DNA of 64,000 nt. Source: Notamacropus eugenii (lineage: Eukaryota > Chordata > Mammalia > Diprotodontia > Macropodidae). The notes under the pieces are model-generated. The model was not told the DNA's origin and did no database searches. It worked only from the letters and a program-made list of their open reading frames with translations. Positions 1 to 18,369 of this stretch are shown here, one piece after another. How positions within the stretch are numbered: position 1 is the first letter of the stretch; each line of letters opens with the position of its first letter. Location of the stretch: the NCBI RefSeq assembly GCF_028372415.1, contig NC_092874.1, positions 336,492,651-336,556,650 on the forward strand, read 5' to 3'. The position numbers were made by a program, and so were the translations under genes.

Positions 1-959
1 AGTAGAGCACCTGTTGACAGTGGTATGATTTACTTTTGGTCTTAGGTAAGCATCTAACAGAATTCTTTTCTCTTCACTACCATGTGGTTTCTTGGGCACA
101 GAAATCTTTTGTTATTCAAGATTTTTTTAAACCTTAAAGGTCTCTAGGAGATGTTTGTATGAACATTTAAAACTTGGATAGGGAAGTCCACTTAGAGGGT
201 TTGGCTAAAGTTATTGATAATCAGCATTATATTGGAGTTATTGATTTGATGTTCTTTTTGTGGTGTTTTATACCAGCAATTTTAACATTACTTGTACGGG
301 AAGAAATGAGCATTTTCATAATGGCAACAGATACTGTCAGGGGGTTGTCGAGCAATTTTGTGGGTGGATACATCTGTAAACTTGGTCTCTGAGGGAGCCA
401 TCTGCTAGAGCGTTAATTTAAATGATGTAGTGATCACCTACATCCTTGGCAAAAACTTGTTTGATGGGATTTGCCGCAAACTTCAAAAATGCCAACCCTT
501 TTCAGTTAGCACGGGTGGGAATTAGTGATAGTGTCAGAGGGTGAGAGGAAAATGAATGAATAAACCTTTTTGTGAAAACATCTTGGCCATTTTAGGGACC
601 ATTAATTGAAAATTCTAGTTTTAAGAATTCATTTTCAAAGCATTTCTTTGGGGTTGCTATGTAGATTTAATTGATGTAAACTAGTTGATCCAAGCAACGT
701 AGTTCATTCAATACTAGATACTAGTAGAAGCTAACTTTTGGCTTAGAATGTATCCTAGCAACTTTTCTTGTTTGGTTAGATTGTTAACACCTTTCATGCA
801 TGTTCAAAGATCTCTCCTTCCCCACAGTTCTTTGGTATTTACAATTCAATAGTACAAATTGTTGAGGAATGTAGCCAGGGGATTGCTTGAGAAGTATTTT
901 GGTAATTTCTTTGCCTTGGCAGCACTTTTACAATGCTACAGATGAGAACCTATGCTTGA
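1..959. other. Unassigned sequence upstream of ARL14EPL
   Basis: AT-rich sequence with short frames only. No exon, CpG island or confidently named repeat is seen. It may hold an ARL14EPL untranslated exon or intron. Confidence 0.4.
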
Positions 960-1400
960 GTTAGGGAGAGAGAGAGAGACATGCGTTAAAAAAGATTAGT
1001 ATAAGAAAGGAACTCTGAAACATCAGGTTTTGAGCCCACATACTTGGGAGAAAGATGGAACTACTGATAAAAATGTTTGGAGGCAAAATTGCTTTGGGAG
1101 GATAGCTAAGTGCGAAAATGGAAATGTCTGACAGGGAATTGGAGATTTTAGACTGGAGCCTAGGTGAGAAATCAGGGCTACAAATGTACAATTTAAAGTC
1201 AGTCCCTTAAAGTTAAAGCCACGAGAGTGAGGTCAACAGGCAAATGTAATAGGGCTAAGGGGGAGTACTGATATTTAGTAGATGAGGAGTGGAGTGAGTA
1301 AGGGAGAATGGAGACACTGATTTTCTGGTAGAGAGTCACTAGAAATCTTTGAGGGGAAGGTGAGAGTGGTGAAAGTGGAAGTAGAGGTAGTGAGTCCCAA
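960..1400 (-). repeat. Diverged L2 LINE fragment
   Basis: Purine-rich text such as GGAAATGTCTGACAGGGAATT then TTAGACTGGAG follows the antisense of the L2 reverse-transcriptase region (related to 25950-26080). It is old and weakly matched. Confidence 0.35.
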
Positions 1401-1552
1401 CTGCCCTGTTGGAGACTCAGCGATTAAAAACAAAGGAAAAAAATGGTATGCTAGCTCAAGCTGATAATAGATAAATGATCTCTCTAATATAATGTTACCA
1501 AGTTCTTTATATTTTAATGTGTCATTTTTGTTATTTCTTTCAGCATTCAGAG

Positions 1553-7856
<6,304 letters not shown>

Positions 7857-8595
7857 GGTCTTTGTGAGAAGATTGGTGCTTTTTACACCATAACTAAGCA
7901 TAGAATGAGCAGTTATTGCCTAAACGTTTTTCATCTTGTTTTTTTCAAAATGGCTGATTAATATGAAAAAATAATTACATTGTGGTGAACAACCAGAAGA
8001 GCACCTCTCTTTAGAAGTGCCAATTCATATATTCCTTAGTTACAGTTTCTAAACTTTGGGATGTCCCAAATGCCAACAAGGAAAACATTCTCTCATGTAT
8101 AATGAGATGGAATCATTTAATTACTTTGTTTTCTTTATAGTTTCATCTGTCATAAGATTCAGTTCAAAAGTTGTCTTAAGGTTTTAAAATCTGCATATTC
8201 TTTTTCATGACTAAAAATTTGTTTTATTCATATAAGAAGTAGTAACTTTTAGTTTCAAAAGCCAAGAGCCCCATGGCTTTCATTTTAAAACTACTGCTTG
8301 AAAGTGAAAACAAAAAGCAAAAACAAGAAAGTGGAAGTTGTGTTTTAAAAGAATATTGTTTTATGTGTTTCAGGCTACATAGTATATTCATAAGTAATGT
8401 TTAAGTCCTGAAAAAATTTTTTACCTCCTGTTGCAGGTATTGTGGAAATTATTCTGAGTTTGTTTTGTATTTTATCACCATCTTCCGTGTGTTCTGAGTT
8501 AAGGTTTCAAGAAATAGGAGTAGAGTGATTGGATAGAAACTATTATAAAAGTTGTGGTATTTAGACTAATAAATAGTACTTACGGAGTGTGTGCT
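7857..8595 (+). other. ARL14EPL: ARL14EPL 3' untranslated region
   Basis: AT-rich sequence without a long frame between the stop codon and the first strong polyadenylation signal. The end is estimated as about 20 bases past the AATAAA at 8568; no repeat family is recognisable here. Confidence 0.6.
8568..8573 (+). promoter_or_regulatory. ARL14EPL: Polyadenylation signal AATAAA of ARL14EPL
   Basis: A canonical AATAAA lies 712 bases after the stop codon. It is followed at about 8588-8612 by a GTGTGTGCTGTTTG-type GT-rich stretch and a T run, the usual downstream element. Confidence 0.65.
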
Positions 8596-8919
8596 GTTTG
8601 TAGTTTTTTCCCCCTGCGTGAAGAGGTGTTGAACCAAGCAGCTTCCTGACATTAAAACTTTTAACGGTATTACTTAGTAAAGTAACACTAAATTTATAGT
8701 TGCTGCAGAATGAGTAGCTAATGAACTGGCTTGTTTGGTTTTTACATTAATTTTTCTTCAGAGTTCAACGTGATTTGTCATAGATTGCTGTATTTAAAAG
8801 TAGGGGAAAAAAAACAAAGGTGGCAAAGCCAGGCCCTTTGAAGTGTTCATTGGTAATGTACAGATTTGTAATAGGTGAAAGAAGTCATTAAAAGTAACTT
8901 CAGGGAGTATATAATTTAG

Positions 8920-9120
8920 AATCATAGAATTTTAGAACTAGAATTATTTTTGAAAATGATCTACTTTGATTCACTCATTTTACAGATAATGAAACTGAGG
9001 TACAGGAAGATGAAGCAACTTTCTTAAGGTCATAAAGTTAATTAATGATAGGATGCAGAACACTAGAATGAAGGCCTCCTGGCTCCCAGTCAAATTCTTT
9101 TCCGCTCTACCATGAGTTGT
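8920..9120 (-). repeat. MIR/THER-type SINE
   Basis: AATCATAGAATTTTAGAACT, then CATTTTACAGATAATGAAAC, TAAGGTCATAAAG and CTCTACCATGAG, the antisense MIR order. Confidence 0.6.
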
Positions 9121-10261
9121 ATTCTTTTCATGTCTGGAAAAAATAGATTTCAAATAAGTAAGGTTTTTTAAAAACCCTACTTTGAAAATGATCTTTGTGC
9201 TTTAGGTGAAGATTATGGTCCATTTTTATTTTACTTTGTGAACAGTAAAATTTAAGCAAACAGAACATGCACAACTACTACGTGCATATATTTTATACTT
9301 TTTTTTTAAAAGTAGAAACGGGTAAAAGTACTGAAAAAACATTTCAGGGGGAAAGAGATGCAATTTCTTTTATTACAGAATTTTTCATCTTGAGCCAAAC
9401 TTCAGGGCAATGCTTTAAAAAATTTCAGGTATGAAACAAATACTAAGAAAAAAAGTTTATATAAATTGAGATAATTTCTTTTGCAGGTCTGTGATTCTTG
9501 TTAGATGAAGTGAGAAAAAAGTCTGTGAATAAAACAATTAGGTTATTTGTACTATGTTCAGATTAACAAGAACTACAGTGGTATTATCTAATTACATTAG
9601 CTCAGGAAATTAGACTGTCAGTATAATCTCCGTCTAATCGATTTTTTCCCCTCTGCTACTTGGCTATCTTTCAAGACTGTCAGTGTGTCTCATGAATATG
9701 TATAAAAGCATCTAGGAGTTAACATTTTATGAAATGTCAAAATGGAAAATCTAGGAACACATGAGGTGGTTTAGACCTGTGTATGGTACTGTACGGGTAC
9801 AAGTATATGGTTATGTGTGCCTATTTCAGGCCTCTAACTAGGGGCCTCAGGAGCTTCATCATTGCAGCTTTGTTTCAAGGGAGGAAATTGAGAGGATGCC
9901 AAAGAGTACCACCCAACAGAAGCTTTAATAATCTAGAAAAACTTGTGAGTAATCCAGGACATACTTCCTTCCAATAGGGCCTAGTCTTGCTGCAGCATTA
10001 GAACCTTGTGGTGCCCTGGGACAAGTTTCCTTCCCCTGGGCCCATGATCCAAGGGAAGTTTCCATTTCCTCGTTCTTTAGTCACAAAAACTACTAGTTAT
10101 AATTCTGGTACACATGAGTTCATGCTGATTTCCAACCTAGGAAGGTCATATCACAAGCCACATTAGCTTTAGTGATAAACTTTGCTAAATTTAATGGAAC
10201 CATTGAATTTCCTGATGTGTTAAAGGAGGTGGTTGTTCCTCAACTTCTCAGCGTTAGAAAA
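9121..10261. other. Intergenic stretch between ARL14EPL and COMMD10
   Basis: AT-rich, with no gene. A short frame near 9783-9977 has no recognisable protein feature. Nothing else is assigned. Confidence 0.5.
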
Positions 10262-10424
10262 ATGTTTGAAGAGGTAACATGGTGAAGTGGAACAAAGGAT
10301 GGGTTAGTATCATAGGAACTTGATTTTTAAATCCCTGCTTGCTATTTATTACCTGTATGTAAAGCAAATTATGTAATCTTCCTGGGTCTCACTTTCCTCA
10401 TTTGTAAAGTGAAGGGATTGAACT
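10262..10424 (+). repeat. CORE-type SINE (left part, split by insertion)
   Basis: SINE order with CTCATTTGTAAAGTGAAGGG and ATTGAACTAGAT. It resumes at about 10724 with CTACATTTATGATCCTGTGA, so it was split by the element at 10425-10723. Confidence 0.55.
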
Positions 10425-10723
10425 AGATCAAGGTGGCTTAAACTTTTTCTACTCGTGCCCCCCTTTTTCACTTTGGCAGAGTTCATTGGTGTTGCATAGC
10501 CTGAAAGACATGACCAGCGCAAAGTTTGAACCAAGTTCAGAACCAAGGCTGCAGTGAAGTTTTGGGATGCAACATGGGCAAGTGGTACCAGAAACACCTC
10601 GGATTCATTGCATGTTTGATTTCAAATTGATTTTTGGTCATTTCTCATTCAGAAACCTTTTACTGTTGCCAGATTTTTTGCAACCTCACATAGTGTCTCC
10701 ATCCCACAATTTAAGAAGTGCTG
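10425..10723. mobile_element. Short hAT-like DNA transposon (MITE)
   Basis: A 299-base segment inside a SINE, flanked by perfect 8-base direct repeats ATTGAACT (10417-10424 and 10724-10731). Eight-base duplications are a hAT hallmark. The ends share a CTTAAA core in inverted orientation (GGCTTAAACTTTTT on the left, CACAATTTAAGAAGTG on the right). No coding capacity. Four bases at the left end may not belong to the terminus. Confidence 0.5.
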
Positions 10724-10854
10724 ATTGAACTCTACATTTATGATCCTGTGAACCATTATGATTTGTTTATACTATCTTTTCTATTAGTTATGACAAATTC
10801 CTTTAATGCAATTCTAAAAAAACCCTTAAACTTAGGAAAGGTTCTGTAGTTTGA

Positions 10855-11025
10855 AAGAAATGGTGTCGGGAGTCATGAATTCTTAGTTTAAGTCCTAGCT
10901 CTGTCACTTGTACGATTAGGCAATTCACGACACATCTCTGAGTATGTTTCTAAATTTGTAAAACAAGTAGTGTGGACTAAATCACCTCAAAGTTACATTC
11001 TTACTTGAAAATCCTGGGATTTCTT
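10855..11025 (+). repeat. CORE/MIR-type SINE, diverged
   Basis: TTTAAGTCCTAGCTCTGTCACTT (box-B region), then TAAATTTGTAAAACAAG and TGTGGACTAAAT. Confidence 0.5.
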
Positions 11026-11218
11026 ATGCAGATGCAGAACTTTGAATAAGGAAAAATTTACTTAATTTTTAATTATCTATTATATTTTTACAATGTAAAC
11101 AGTCTTGAAATGCTCCTGAGTTTGTGGAAATATATCTCCAGAATGACTTAACCAGTGTTTGCATAAAGGTTCTATTCACTATCACTTTTAATATAAACAA
11201 TTTCTACTTGTCAATTTA

Positions 11219-13737
11219 TTTTTTTTTTGACTTTTTAAATTTATTTTTAGATTACAACATTCATTTTCACAAAATTTTGAGTTCCAGTTTTTTTCCCCAT
11301 CTCTCCCCTCTACTCACCCCATAACACCTTGCATTCTGGTTACCCCTTCCCTCAATGTGTCCTTCCTTCTATCACACCCCACCCTTCCCTTATCCCCATC
11401 TTCTCTAAATTCTTGTAGGGCTAGATAGATTTCCTCATTACCTGTATTTTTTATTTCCCAGTTATATGCAATAAAAATTCTCAACTTCGTTTCTAATACT
11501 TTGAATTCCAACTTCTCTCCCTCCCTCCCTCCCCACACATCCCCACTGAGAAGGCAAGCAATTCAATATAGGCTATATATGTGTCGTTTTGCAAAACACT
11601 TCCATGATAGTCATGTAAGACTAACTATATTGCCTTCCATCCTACCCTGTCCCTTCTTTATTCTATTCTCTCATTTGACCTTGTTTCTTCTCAAAAGTGT
11701 TTACTTCTAGTTACTCCCTTCTCCCATTTCTATCATCCCCCTCATCCCACTTGTCCCCCCTCCCCCACTTTAGTGTAATGTAGATTTTCATACCAAATCG
11801 AGTGAGCATGTTATTCTCCCCTCAAGCCCTATGTGAAGAGTAAGCTTCACTTTTACTCTCTCACCTCCTCCCTTTTCTCCTCTATTGAGCAAGATTTTTC
11901 TTATTTCTTTTATGAGTGATAATTTGCCCCATTCCATTTCTCCCTTTCTCCTCCCAATATATTCCTCTTTCATTCTTTAATTTTATTATAGATATCTCTT
12001 CTGATTCAACTCAACCTGTGCTCTGTGTGCGTAATCCCTCCACCTACCCAAATACTGAGAAAAGTCTCAAGAGTTACACATACTATCTTTCTAGTTCAAC
12101 TTTAGTAAAGTCCCTTATGATTTCTCTTTCCTGTTTACCTTTCCAGCTTTCTCTTGATTCTTGTGTTTGAAAGTCAAAATTTCCCTTCAGTTCTGGTCTT
12201 TTCATCCAGAATGCTTAAAAGTCTTCCATATCACTGAATGACCATTTTTTCCCTTGAAGTATTATACTCAGTTTTGCTGGGTAGTTGATTCTTGGTTTTA
12301 ATCCCAGTTCCTTTGACTTCTGGAATATCCTATTCCAAACCCTTCGATTCCGTAATGTACAAGCTGCCAAATCCTGTGTTATCTTGATTGTATTTCCACA
12401 GTACTTGAATTGTTTGTTTCTAGTTGCTTGTAATATTTTCTCCTTGACCTGGGAACTCTGAAATTTGGCCACAATATTCCTAGGAGTTTCTCGTTTCGGG
12501 TCTCTTTCAGGAGGCGATCAGTGGATTCTTTCAATATTTATTTTGCCCTCTAGAATATCAGGGAAGTTTTCCTTCATAATTTCATGAAAGATAATGTCTA
12601 GGCTCTTTTCACCATGGCTTTCAGGTAGTCCCATAATTTTAAAATTATCTCTCCTGGATCTATTTTCCAGGTCAGTTGTTTTTCCAATGAGATATTTCAC
12701 ATCTTGTATTTTTTCATTCTTTTGGTTTTGTTTTGTAATTTCTTGTTTTATCATAAAGTCATTAGCTTCCCTCAGCTCCACTCTCATTTTTAAAGAACTA
12801 TTTTGTTCAGTGAGCTTTTGAACCTCCTTTTCCATTTGGCTCATTCTGCTTTTTAAAGCCTTCTCAGTGGCTTTTTGGACCTCTTCTTCCAATATAGTTA
12901 GCCTATTTTTCAAGGTGTTATTTTCTTAAGCCTTTTTTTGGTTCTCCTTTAGCAAGCTGATGACTGACTTTTCAAGCTCTTCTATGGCCTGAGCCCATTT
13001 CATATTCATTTTGGAGGTACTGGGAGGCAGAAACCTTGACTTCCTCTGACAGTATGCATTGTTCTTCCTCATCTGAAAAGATGTTCACCAAGAATGTAAC
13101 CTTCTATGGTCTTATTTTTTTCCCTTTTTTGGGCATTTTCCCAGTCAAGTTACTTGGCTTCTGAATCCTTTGTCAAGAGGAGGGCCCTAGTGCTCCTACT
13201 CTCCCCAGGACCATGCTCAGGGCTGAGGTTCAGATCAGCTGCTCAATTCTCCCAGGGGCTTTAGGTGGAGTGCTTCACAGATGGATGCTGCAGCTGCCAC
13301 CACCACTGCTGGTGCTGCCTGGGGCCAGTACTGAGGGGGACCCTGCTCCCCTCTTGCCCAATTGGGAAAGCCCTTTCACTGACCTTTGAAGCTTTCTTTG
13401 GCACTTGTGGGTTGAAGGATCTGAGACCCTCCCTGCTGGGGATTCTGCCCGGGGGCCTGTTCTGGTCCTGTTTCTCCTGGTGGCCAGGGCTGGGCTCTGC
13501 TCTGCTCAGTGTCCTGTGCTATATACCTTTCTTGTCAGTGTCCCATGTAATAGACCTTCTTGTTGTTCTTCCAGGTTACCTTTGGCTGGAAATCTCTTTC
13601 ACTCTGTGTTGTTCTGTGGCTTCTGCTGCTCTAGAATTTGTTGAGAGTTATTTTTTACATGTATTTTATGGGCTGTGGGGGAAGAGTTAGAGTACGTGTG
13701 TCTTTCTACTCCACCATCTTGGCTGTGCCCCCTTTTT
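11219..13737 (-). mobile_element. Half-L1 (HAL1-like) retrotransposon, ORF1 only
   Basis: About 2.5 kb bounded by TG(T/A)CAATTTA repeats (11209-11218 and 13738-13747, one mismatch). The right (5') end reads, on the - strand, as a GGGCACAGCCAAGATGGTGG-type L1 start, and the left end is a T run (poly-A). The element contains an ORF1-like region (12215-12913 and upstream) followed directly by about 1 kb of pyrimidine-rich 3' sequence; no endonuclease or reverse-transcriptase coding is present. The insertion target reads TTTTT/AAATTG on the element strand, fitting L1 endonuclease. Confidence 0.7.
12215..12913 (-). pseudogene. L1 ORF1-like gene of the half-L1, one nonsense mutation
   Basis: Read on the - strand as one frame of 233 codons with a single TGA at 12518-12520, where the related L1 has arginine after IERIH (CGA to TGA, a CpG change). 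The N-terminal part is coiled coil with one MEKEVQKLTEQNSSLK unit. Next comes the RRM-type region with TTDLENRSRRDNFKIMGLPE, then the C-terminal domain with PRNIVAKFQSSQVKEKIL and RINYPAKLS. ORF1 proteins form trimeric nucleic-acid chaperones. Traces of further N-terminal coding extend to about 13137 with several stops. Confidence 0.7.
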
Positions 13738-14057
13738 TGACAATTTAAAAAGTACAGAATGCTATCCTTTCCACTTCAACAGTGAAAGAGGAAAAATAGG
13801 GAACTAAGTTTCTATATTCATAGTAAAGAGAAAGATTGAGGTGAATGCTTCAATAATTGAAGATATTTTCATGAATCTAAGGTTGGTTTTGATGAGGAAG
13901 ATAACCCTTGTGTGAATTTTAAGTTTTTTAGTATCTGGCTATCTAGTCACTAGCTACTGTTCTGTAGCTGTACTGGAAATCAGATTAGGTGAAAAGATGG
14001 TTATCCATAAGTATACTTTGTCTTTACTTCTTTTGCTTCTGCCATTCTTTGTTCTGT

Positions 14058-14285
14058 AGTCATAAATTTTGTTGTTATTCAGTCATTTTTCAGTCATTTC
14101 TGACTCTGTGACCCTATTTTGTGTTTTCTTGGCAAAGTACTGGAATCGTTTGCCATTTAATTCCTTAGCTTACTTTACAGTTGAGGAAACTAAGGCAAAG
14201 TGTTGAATAACTTGTAGTACCTGAGTCTTCCTGACTCCAGACCCTGCACTCTCCACTCTACAACACCACCTAGCTTCACAGTTGT
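14058..14285 (-). repeat. Marsupial MIR-related SINE
   Basis: TTGTTATTCAGTCATTTTTC, TGACTCTGTGACCC, TTTACAGTTGAGGAAAC and TCTTCCTGACTCCAGACCC lie in order and end at CACCTAGC. The tRNA-like head is at the right, on the - strand. Confidence 0.65.
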
Positions 14286-14529
14286 AAAACTGGATAACTG
14301 GATTTAACTACCTGGTTAGGAAGACAGAAAATAAATTATGGTGGCAGTGTTAATTGTGAAAGTATCTAGACTAATTTTTCGAGGGGGTCTAGGGTTAGGA
14401 GACAGAGCTGAAATTCATAGGAGCTGGTTCTCTTTAACCAAAGTTTTTGTGGAACTTGTACCTAGAATCCATCTTGTTGTTAGATCTTTCTAACCTCACC
14501 CACACTGAGTTGGGGATAAAGTCAGTATA

Positions 14530-16165
14530 CCCACTTTGGTTGGTTTTTGTCCTTCATTCTCTAAGGACCAAAATGATATCACCATGATAAACTCAAGTTT
14601 CATTATGTCCAACTGTGGCTGATTAGTCCAATACGAGCTTGGGATGCTGTACCACAGATTGGGCAGATAGTCCATGTGAACATTTGGGGTGGATACTCCA
14701 AATCTGTACATCCTATGTTTACTTTGGGCTATCTCAATTCTGCTTTGCTTATAGAGCACAGCACCCTTTCTGATGTGGACATGCCATGCTGAATGGTCCT
14801 GTGCCAGTGTCTCCTATGTCACACAATCAAATTCAAAGTTCTTGAGAGAGATCTTGACAATGTCCTTGTATCGCTTCTTCTCACCACCATGTGATCACCT
14901 GTCCCATGTGAGTTCTCCATAAAAGTCTTTTTGGCATGTGTACATTTTACATTCGAATGTGATCAGCCCATCGGAGTTGCACTCTCTGAAGCATAGTTTG
15001 AATGCTTGGCAGTTCAGCTCGAGCAAGGACTTCAGTGTCTGGTACCTTATCCTTCCAGGTGATCCTCAGAATCTTCCTAAGACAGTTTGAAGGGAAGAGA
15101 TTCAGTTTCCTGGCATGGCACTGGTAGACTGCCCATGTTTCATAGGCATACAACAATGAGGTCAGCACAACGGCTCTGTAGACTTTCAGTTTGGTAGTCA
15201 GTCTAATACCTCTTCTCTCCCAAACTTTTCTTCAGAGCCTCCCAAAAAATCCCAGCTAGCTCTGGCAATGTGTGCATCAACCTCATTGTCAATGTATACA
15301 TCCCTGGAAAGTACACTACTAAGGTAAGTGAACTTATCCACAGCATTCAAAACTTAGCCATTTGTTGCAACTGATGCTTCCCCATATAGATGGTGTGGTG
15401 GTGGCTGATGGAGCACCTGTGTTTTCTTGGTGTTAATTATTAGGCCGAAATTAGCACAGGCAGCAGAGAATTGGTCCATATTTTGTGGCACCTCAGCTTC
15501 AGAGGCTGCATTGAGTGCACAATCAACTGAAAACAGAAAATCACACACCAACACTCCCTCCATTTTGGTCTTGGTTTGTAGTCTTTTTAAATTGAAGAAC
15601 TTACCATCAGTTCAGTAGTTGACCTTGATTCTGTGTTCATCCTCACTGAAAGCATTTGACATCATGATTGAAAACATCATGCTAAAAAGCATGGGAGCAA
15701 GCACACAGCCCTATTTTACTCCATTGGTGACTAGGAAGGCACAAGAGCATTGTCCACTATCCAGAATCCTGACAAATATGCCATTTTGAAATTGACTGTT
15801 GAACAATACTACAATACTGATGAACTTCTCTGGGCAACCAAATTTAGGTAAAGGGAATAGATTGTCCTGGGACAATCACAGGGGGGTTTCCCTTTTAGTC
15901 ATTGCTGGCAAGATTCTTGCTTGAGTCCTTAATAGACTGATCCTTCACCTGGAAGATGGTCATCTATGTGAGAGCCAGTGTGGCTTCAGAAAGGGCCGAG
16001 GAACAGTTGATATGGTGTTTGCTGCCTGACAACTCCAGGAGAAATGCTAGGAGCAGGACAGAGGTCTGTACGCATTTGTAGATCTGACCAAGGCCTTTGA
16101 CACTGTTAGTCGTGAGGGCTTATGGAAAACTATGTCAAAATTTGGTTGCCCAGAGAAGTTCATCA
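14530..16165 (-). mobile_element. Non-LTR retrotransposon (clade unresolved), 5'-inverted copy
   Basis: 14530-15855 reads on the - strand as reverse-transcriptase to 3' end: GCVLAPMLFSMMFS, FSVDCALNAASEAE, NTKKTQVLHQPPP, then LLYAYETWAVYQCHARKLN and KVPDTEVLARAELPSI, with many stops. 15868-16165 reads on the + strand as the preceding part: ESQCGFRKGRGTVDMVFAA and FVDLTKAFDTVSREGLWK. The two halves point outward from about 15860 and both contain KFGCPEKFI. This is the layout of a 5' inversion during insertion. The 3' end lies near 14535 next to a TTGGTTGG repeat. It is not L1 or BovB; an RTE-like or L2/CR1-like clade is possible. Confidence 0.65.
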
Positions 16166-16799
16166 CTATGCCCACGTATCCAGATCTTGGTCCTCCTTGT
16201 ATCACCAAGTCAATATTTACAGCACTGAGGGTGACTGAATATACCAGCGTAGTTCTGAATCGCAAAGCATAACAGACTCTCCATAGAGAATGCAGAGGAA
16301 AAACATTTATTCAGATACTAGAAAGCCATATCCATCACAGTAACTAAGAAGACAACATATAGTATTGCAGAGGACAAAGCCATTTCCAAATCTTCCCCCA
16401 CCCCTGCTGGGGTCTTCCTACAAACACACTCATGAGCCTCGCTTGTCTGCTTGCCTGTGTACTCTCTCCTCTTCCCCTAACTGCTCTCACAAACTTCTCC
16501 ACCTTTCCTGTTCTACCTGTTCAGTAAACTCCTCACACTACATGTAACTTAGGCTTTCATGTGATTTAAGCAGGTCACATGGGGCTATTAATGAATGGGA
16601 AAGATCTTCCCATTTAAATTATCATTACATTCCTCTGGTTTTATTTTTATATGAAGGTGGGGACCAATATTAAAGGAGGAGGCCTAAGTTTCTGTATCTA
16701 CTTGTAGAAGAAATCCTGGAGCGGCAGAAATTGGAATCTATAAGGTGAAAATTTTATGATGAGACTTTTTTTTTCAGAAGGGATTGGGAAAGGCATGGT
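16166..16799. other. Unassigned intergenic stretch
   Basis: No coding signal. A C/T-rich patch lies at 16385-16520. It may be an unrecognised repeat; no boundaries can be set. Confidence 0.4.
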
Positions 16800-17425
16800 T
16801 AGAAAGTAGTTTGAAAAAGATTTGGAGATTTTAGTGCATTGCAAGCTCAACTGCAGTCAGTAATGTGATGTGACAGCCAAAAAAGCTAATGTAATTTTGG
16901 GCTGCATTGAGAGGCATAGCTTCCAGCTCTCTCACTCCTCTGCCCTGATTAGATCACATCTGGCATGTTGTGTTTAGTTCTGGGCATCACAGTTTAAGAA
17001 GGACATTGTTAAGTTAGAGGGTAACCAGGATGGTGATGGGCTTTGAGTCCATCTCAGATCAAGATTATCTAAAGAAACTGCAGATACGTAGTCTGGAGAG
17101 GAAAAGACTTAGGGGAGACTTGCTAGCTGACTTCAAGTACTGAAAAGGTTGTTATGAAAAAGAGGGATTAGATATATCGACTCCAGATGTTAGAACCCAG
17201 GAGCATTGGATAGAAATTGCCAAGTCAAAGAGGCTTTATATCAATAAAAACTTGCCAAAAGTTAAGGCTGTCCAAAAGTTGAATGAGTTGCCAGAGTGGG
17301 TATCTCATTGGAGGTCTCCAGGTAGAGACTAGATGGCCACTTTTTAGGTATGTTACAGAGGAGATTCTTTTAGGACATGAGTTTGACTAGATGGCCACTG
17401 AAGTCTCTTCCAGGTTTAAAATCGT
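16800..17425 (+). repeat. CR1/L3-type LINE, 3' end fragment
   Basis: Follows the vertebrate CR1 3' region in order: AAGAAGGACATTGTTAAG, AACCAGGATGGTGATGGGC, AGTCTGGAGAGGAAAAGACT, GACTTCAAGTACTGAAAAGG, GTCCAAAAGTTGAATGAG, and finally GACTAGATGGCC. Confidence 0.7.
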
Positions 17426-17519
17426 GACTTAGGCATGTTTAAATTATTTTCTTTTCTTTTTTTTTTTTACGAATCAAACATTTTTATTATCAACAAACAT
17501 GGACATTTCAGGATGCAAA

Positions 17520-17920
17520 GAATGGAAATCAATCCACATTTACTAATTACCTACTATGTGCCAGCCACAGAGCTAAGTGCTGGGGATACAATAGAAGCAA
17601 AAGACAGTCCCTGACCTCAAGGAGCTTAAACTATAATGAGGGAGACATCATACAAGCAAATATATACAACACAAGTTACATTCAGGATAAATAGGAAATA
17701 ATTAACAGAGGGAAGGCACTAGAATTGAAAGACTTCCTGTAGAAGATGGGATTTTGATTGAGACTTAAAAGGAAACCAGGGAGGTCAGTAGTCAGAGGAG
17801 GGAAAGTGTTCAAGGCTTAGGGGAAGGCTTCTTGTTCATGGACTATCGAGGATGCCTATGTCACTGGACAGAAGAGTTATGTGTCAGGGAGTAAGGTATA
17901 GAAAGATTGTATATGAAACT
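17520..17920 (-). repeat. L2 LINE 3' end, antisense
   Basis: ACCTACTATGTGCCAGCCAC, GCTAAGTGCTGGGGATACAA and CCTGACCTCAAGGAGCTTAA, the antisense L2 tail, then the antisense of upstream L2 sequence (CTTCCTGTAGAAGATGGGA). Confidence 0.65.
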
Positions 17921-17974
17921 GTTAATATCTGTTACATAATTTTTGGTTTTAACATGTATATTAGATTTGTGTAA

Positions 17975-18060
17975 AACTCAGAGCTAGGGAGACCTGGGTT
18001 CCAGTCCCATCTCTGACACATACTGATGTGTGATGAGCAAGTGTTTTGGCAGCTCTGTAA
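17975..18060 (+). repeat. SINE fragment
   Basis: GGAGACCTGGGTTCCAGTCCC (box-B-like) followed by TCTGACACATACTGATGTGTG. Only the head is left. Confidence 0.45.
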
Positions 18061-18369
18061 GTTGCAGGGAAGGTGCTGACTAGCATTGTTAGAGAGGATT
18101 TCCTGATCTGGGCATACTCTATAACAATGACATCACAGGTCCAGTCCTTATGCCTATCTTAAATTTAATCTGGTAGTAACAAAACTGTCCTGCTTGTCTG
18201 GGTCCCCTTCTGAACTTTCTTCTGCTTTCTTTTCTATATTTTTAAAAAAGTCTCACCTGAAACTTTTCTTCTTTTTCATATCTTGTTACTACTTTTCAGC
18301 TCTTTCTTTCCCCTGAGTAGAAACCCTCTCCTGTAATAAGTGTAGTCAAACAAAAAAATAAAATAAAAA

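Noticed and set aside
13265..13690. 141-codon frame rich in Cys, Trp and Leu
   Set aside because: It is the antisense of the half-L1 5' UTR, with no family match.
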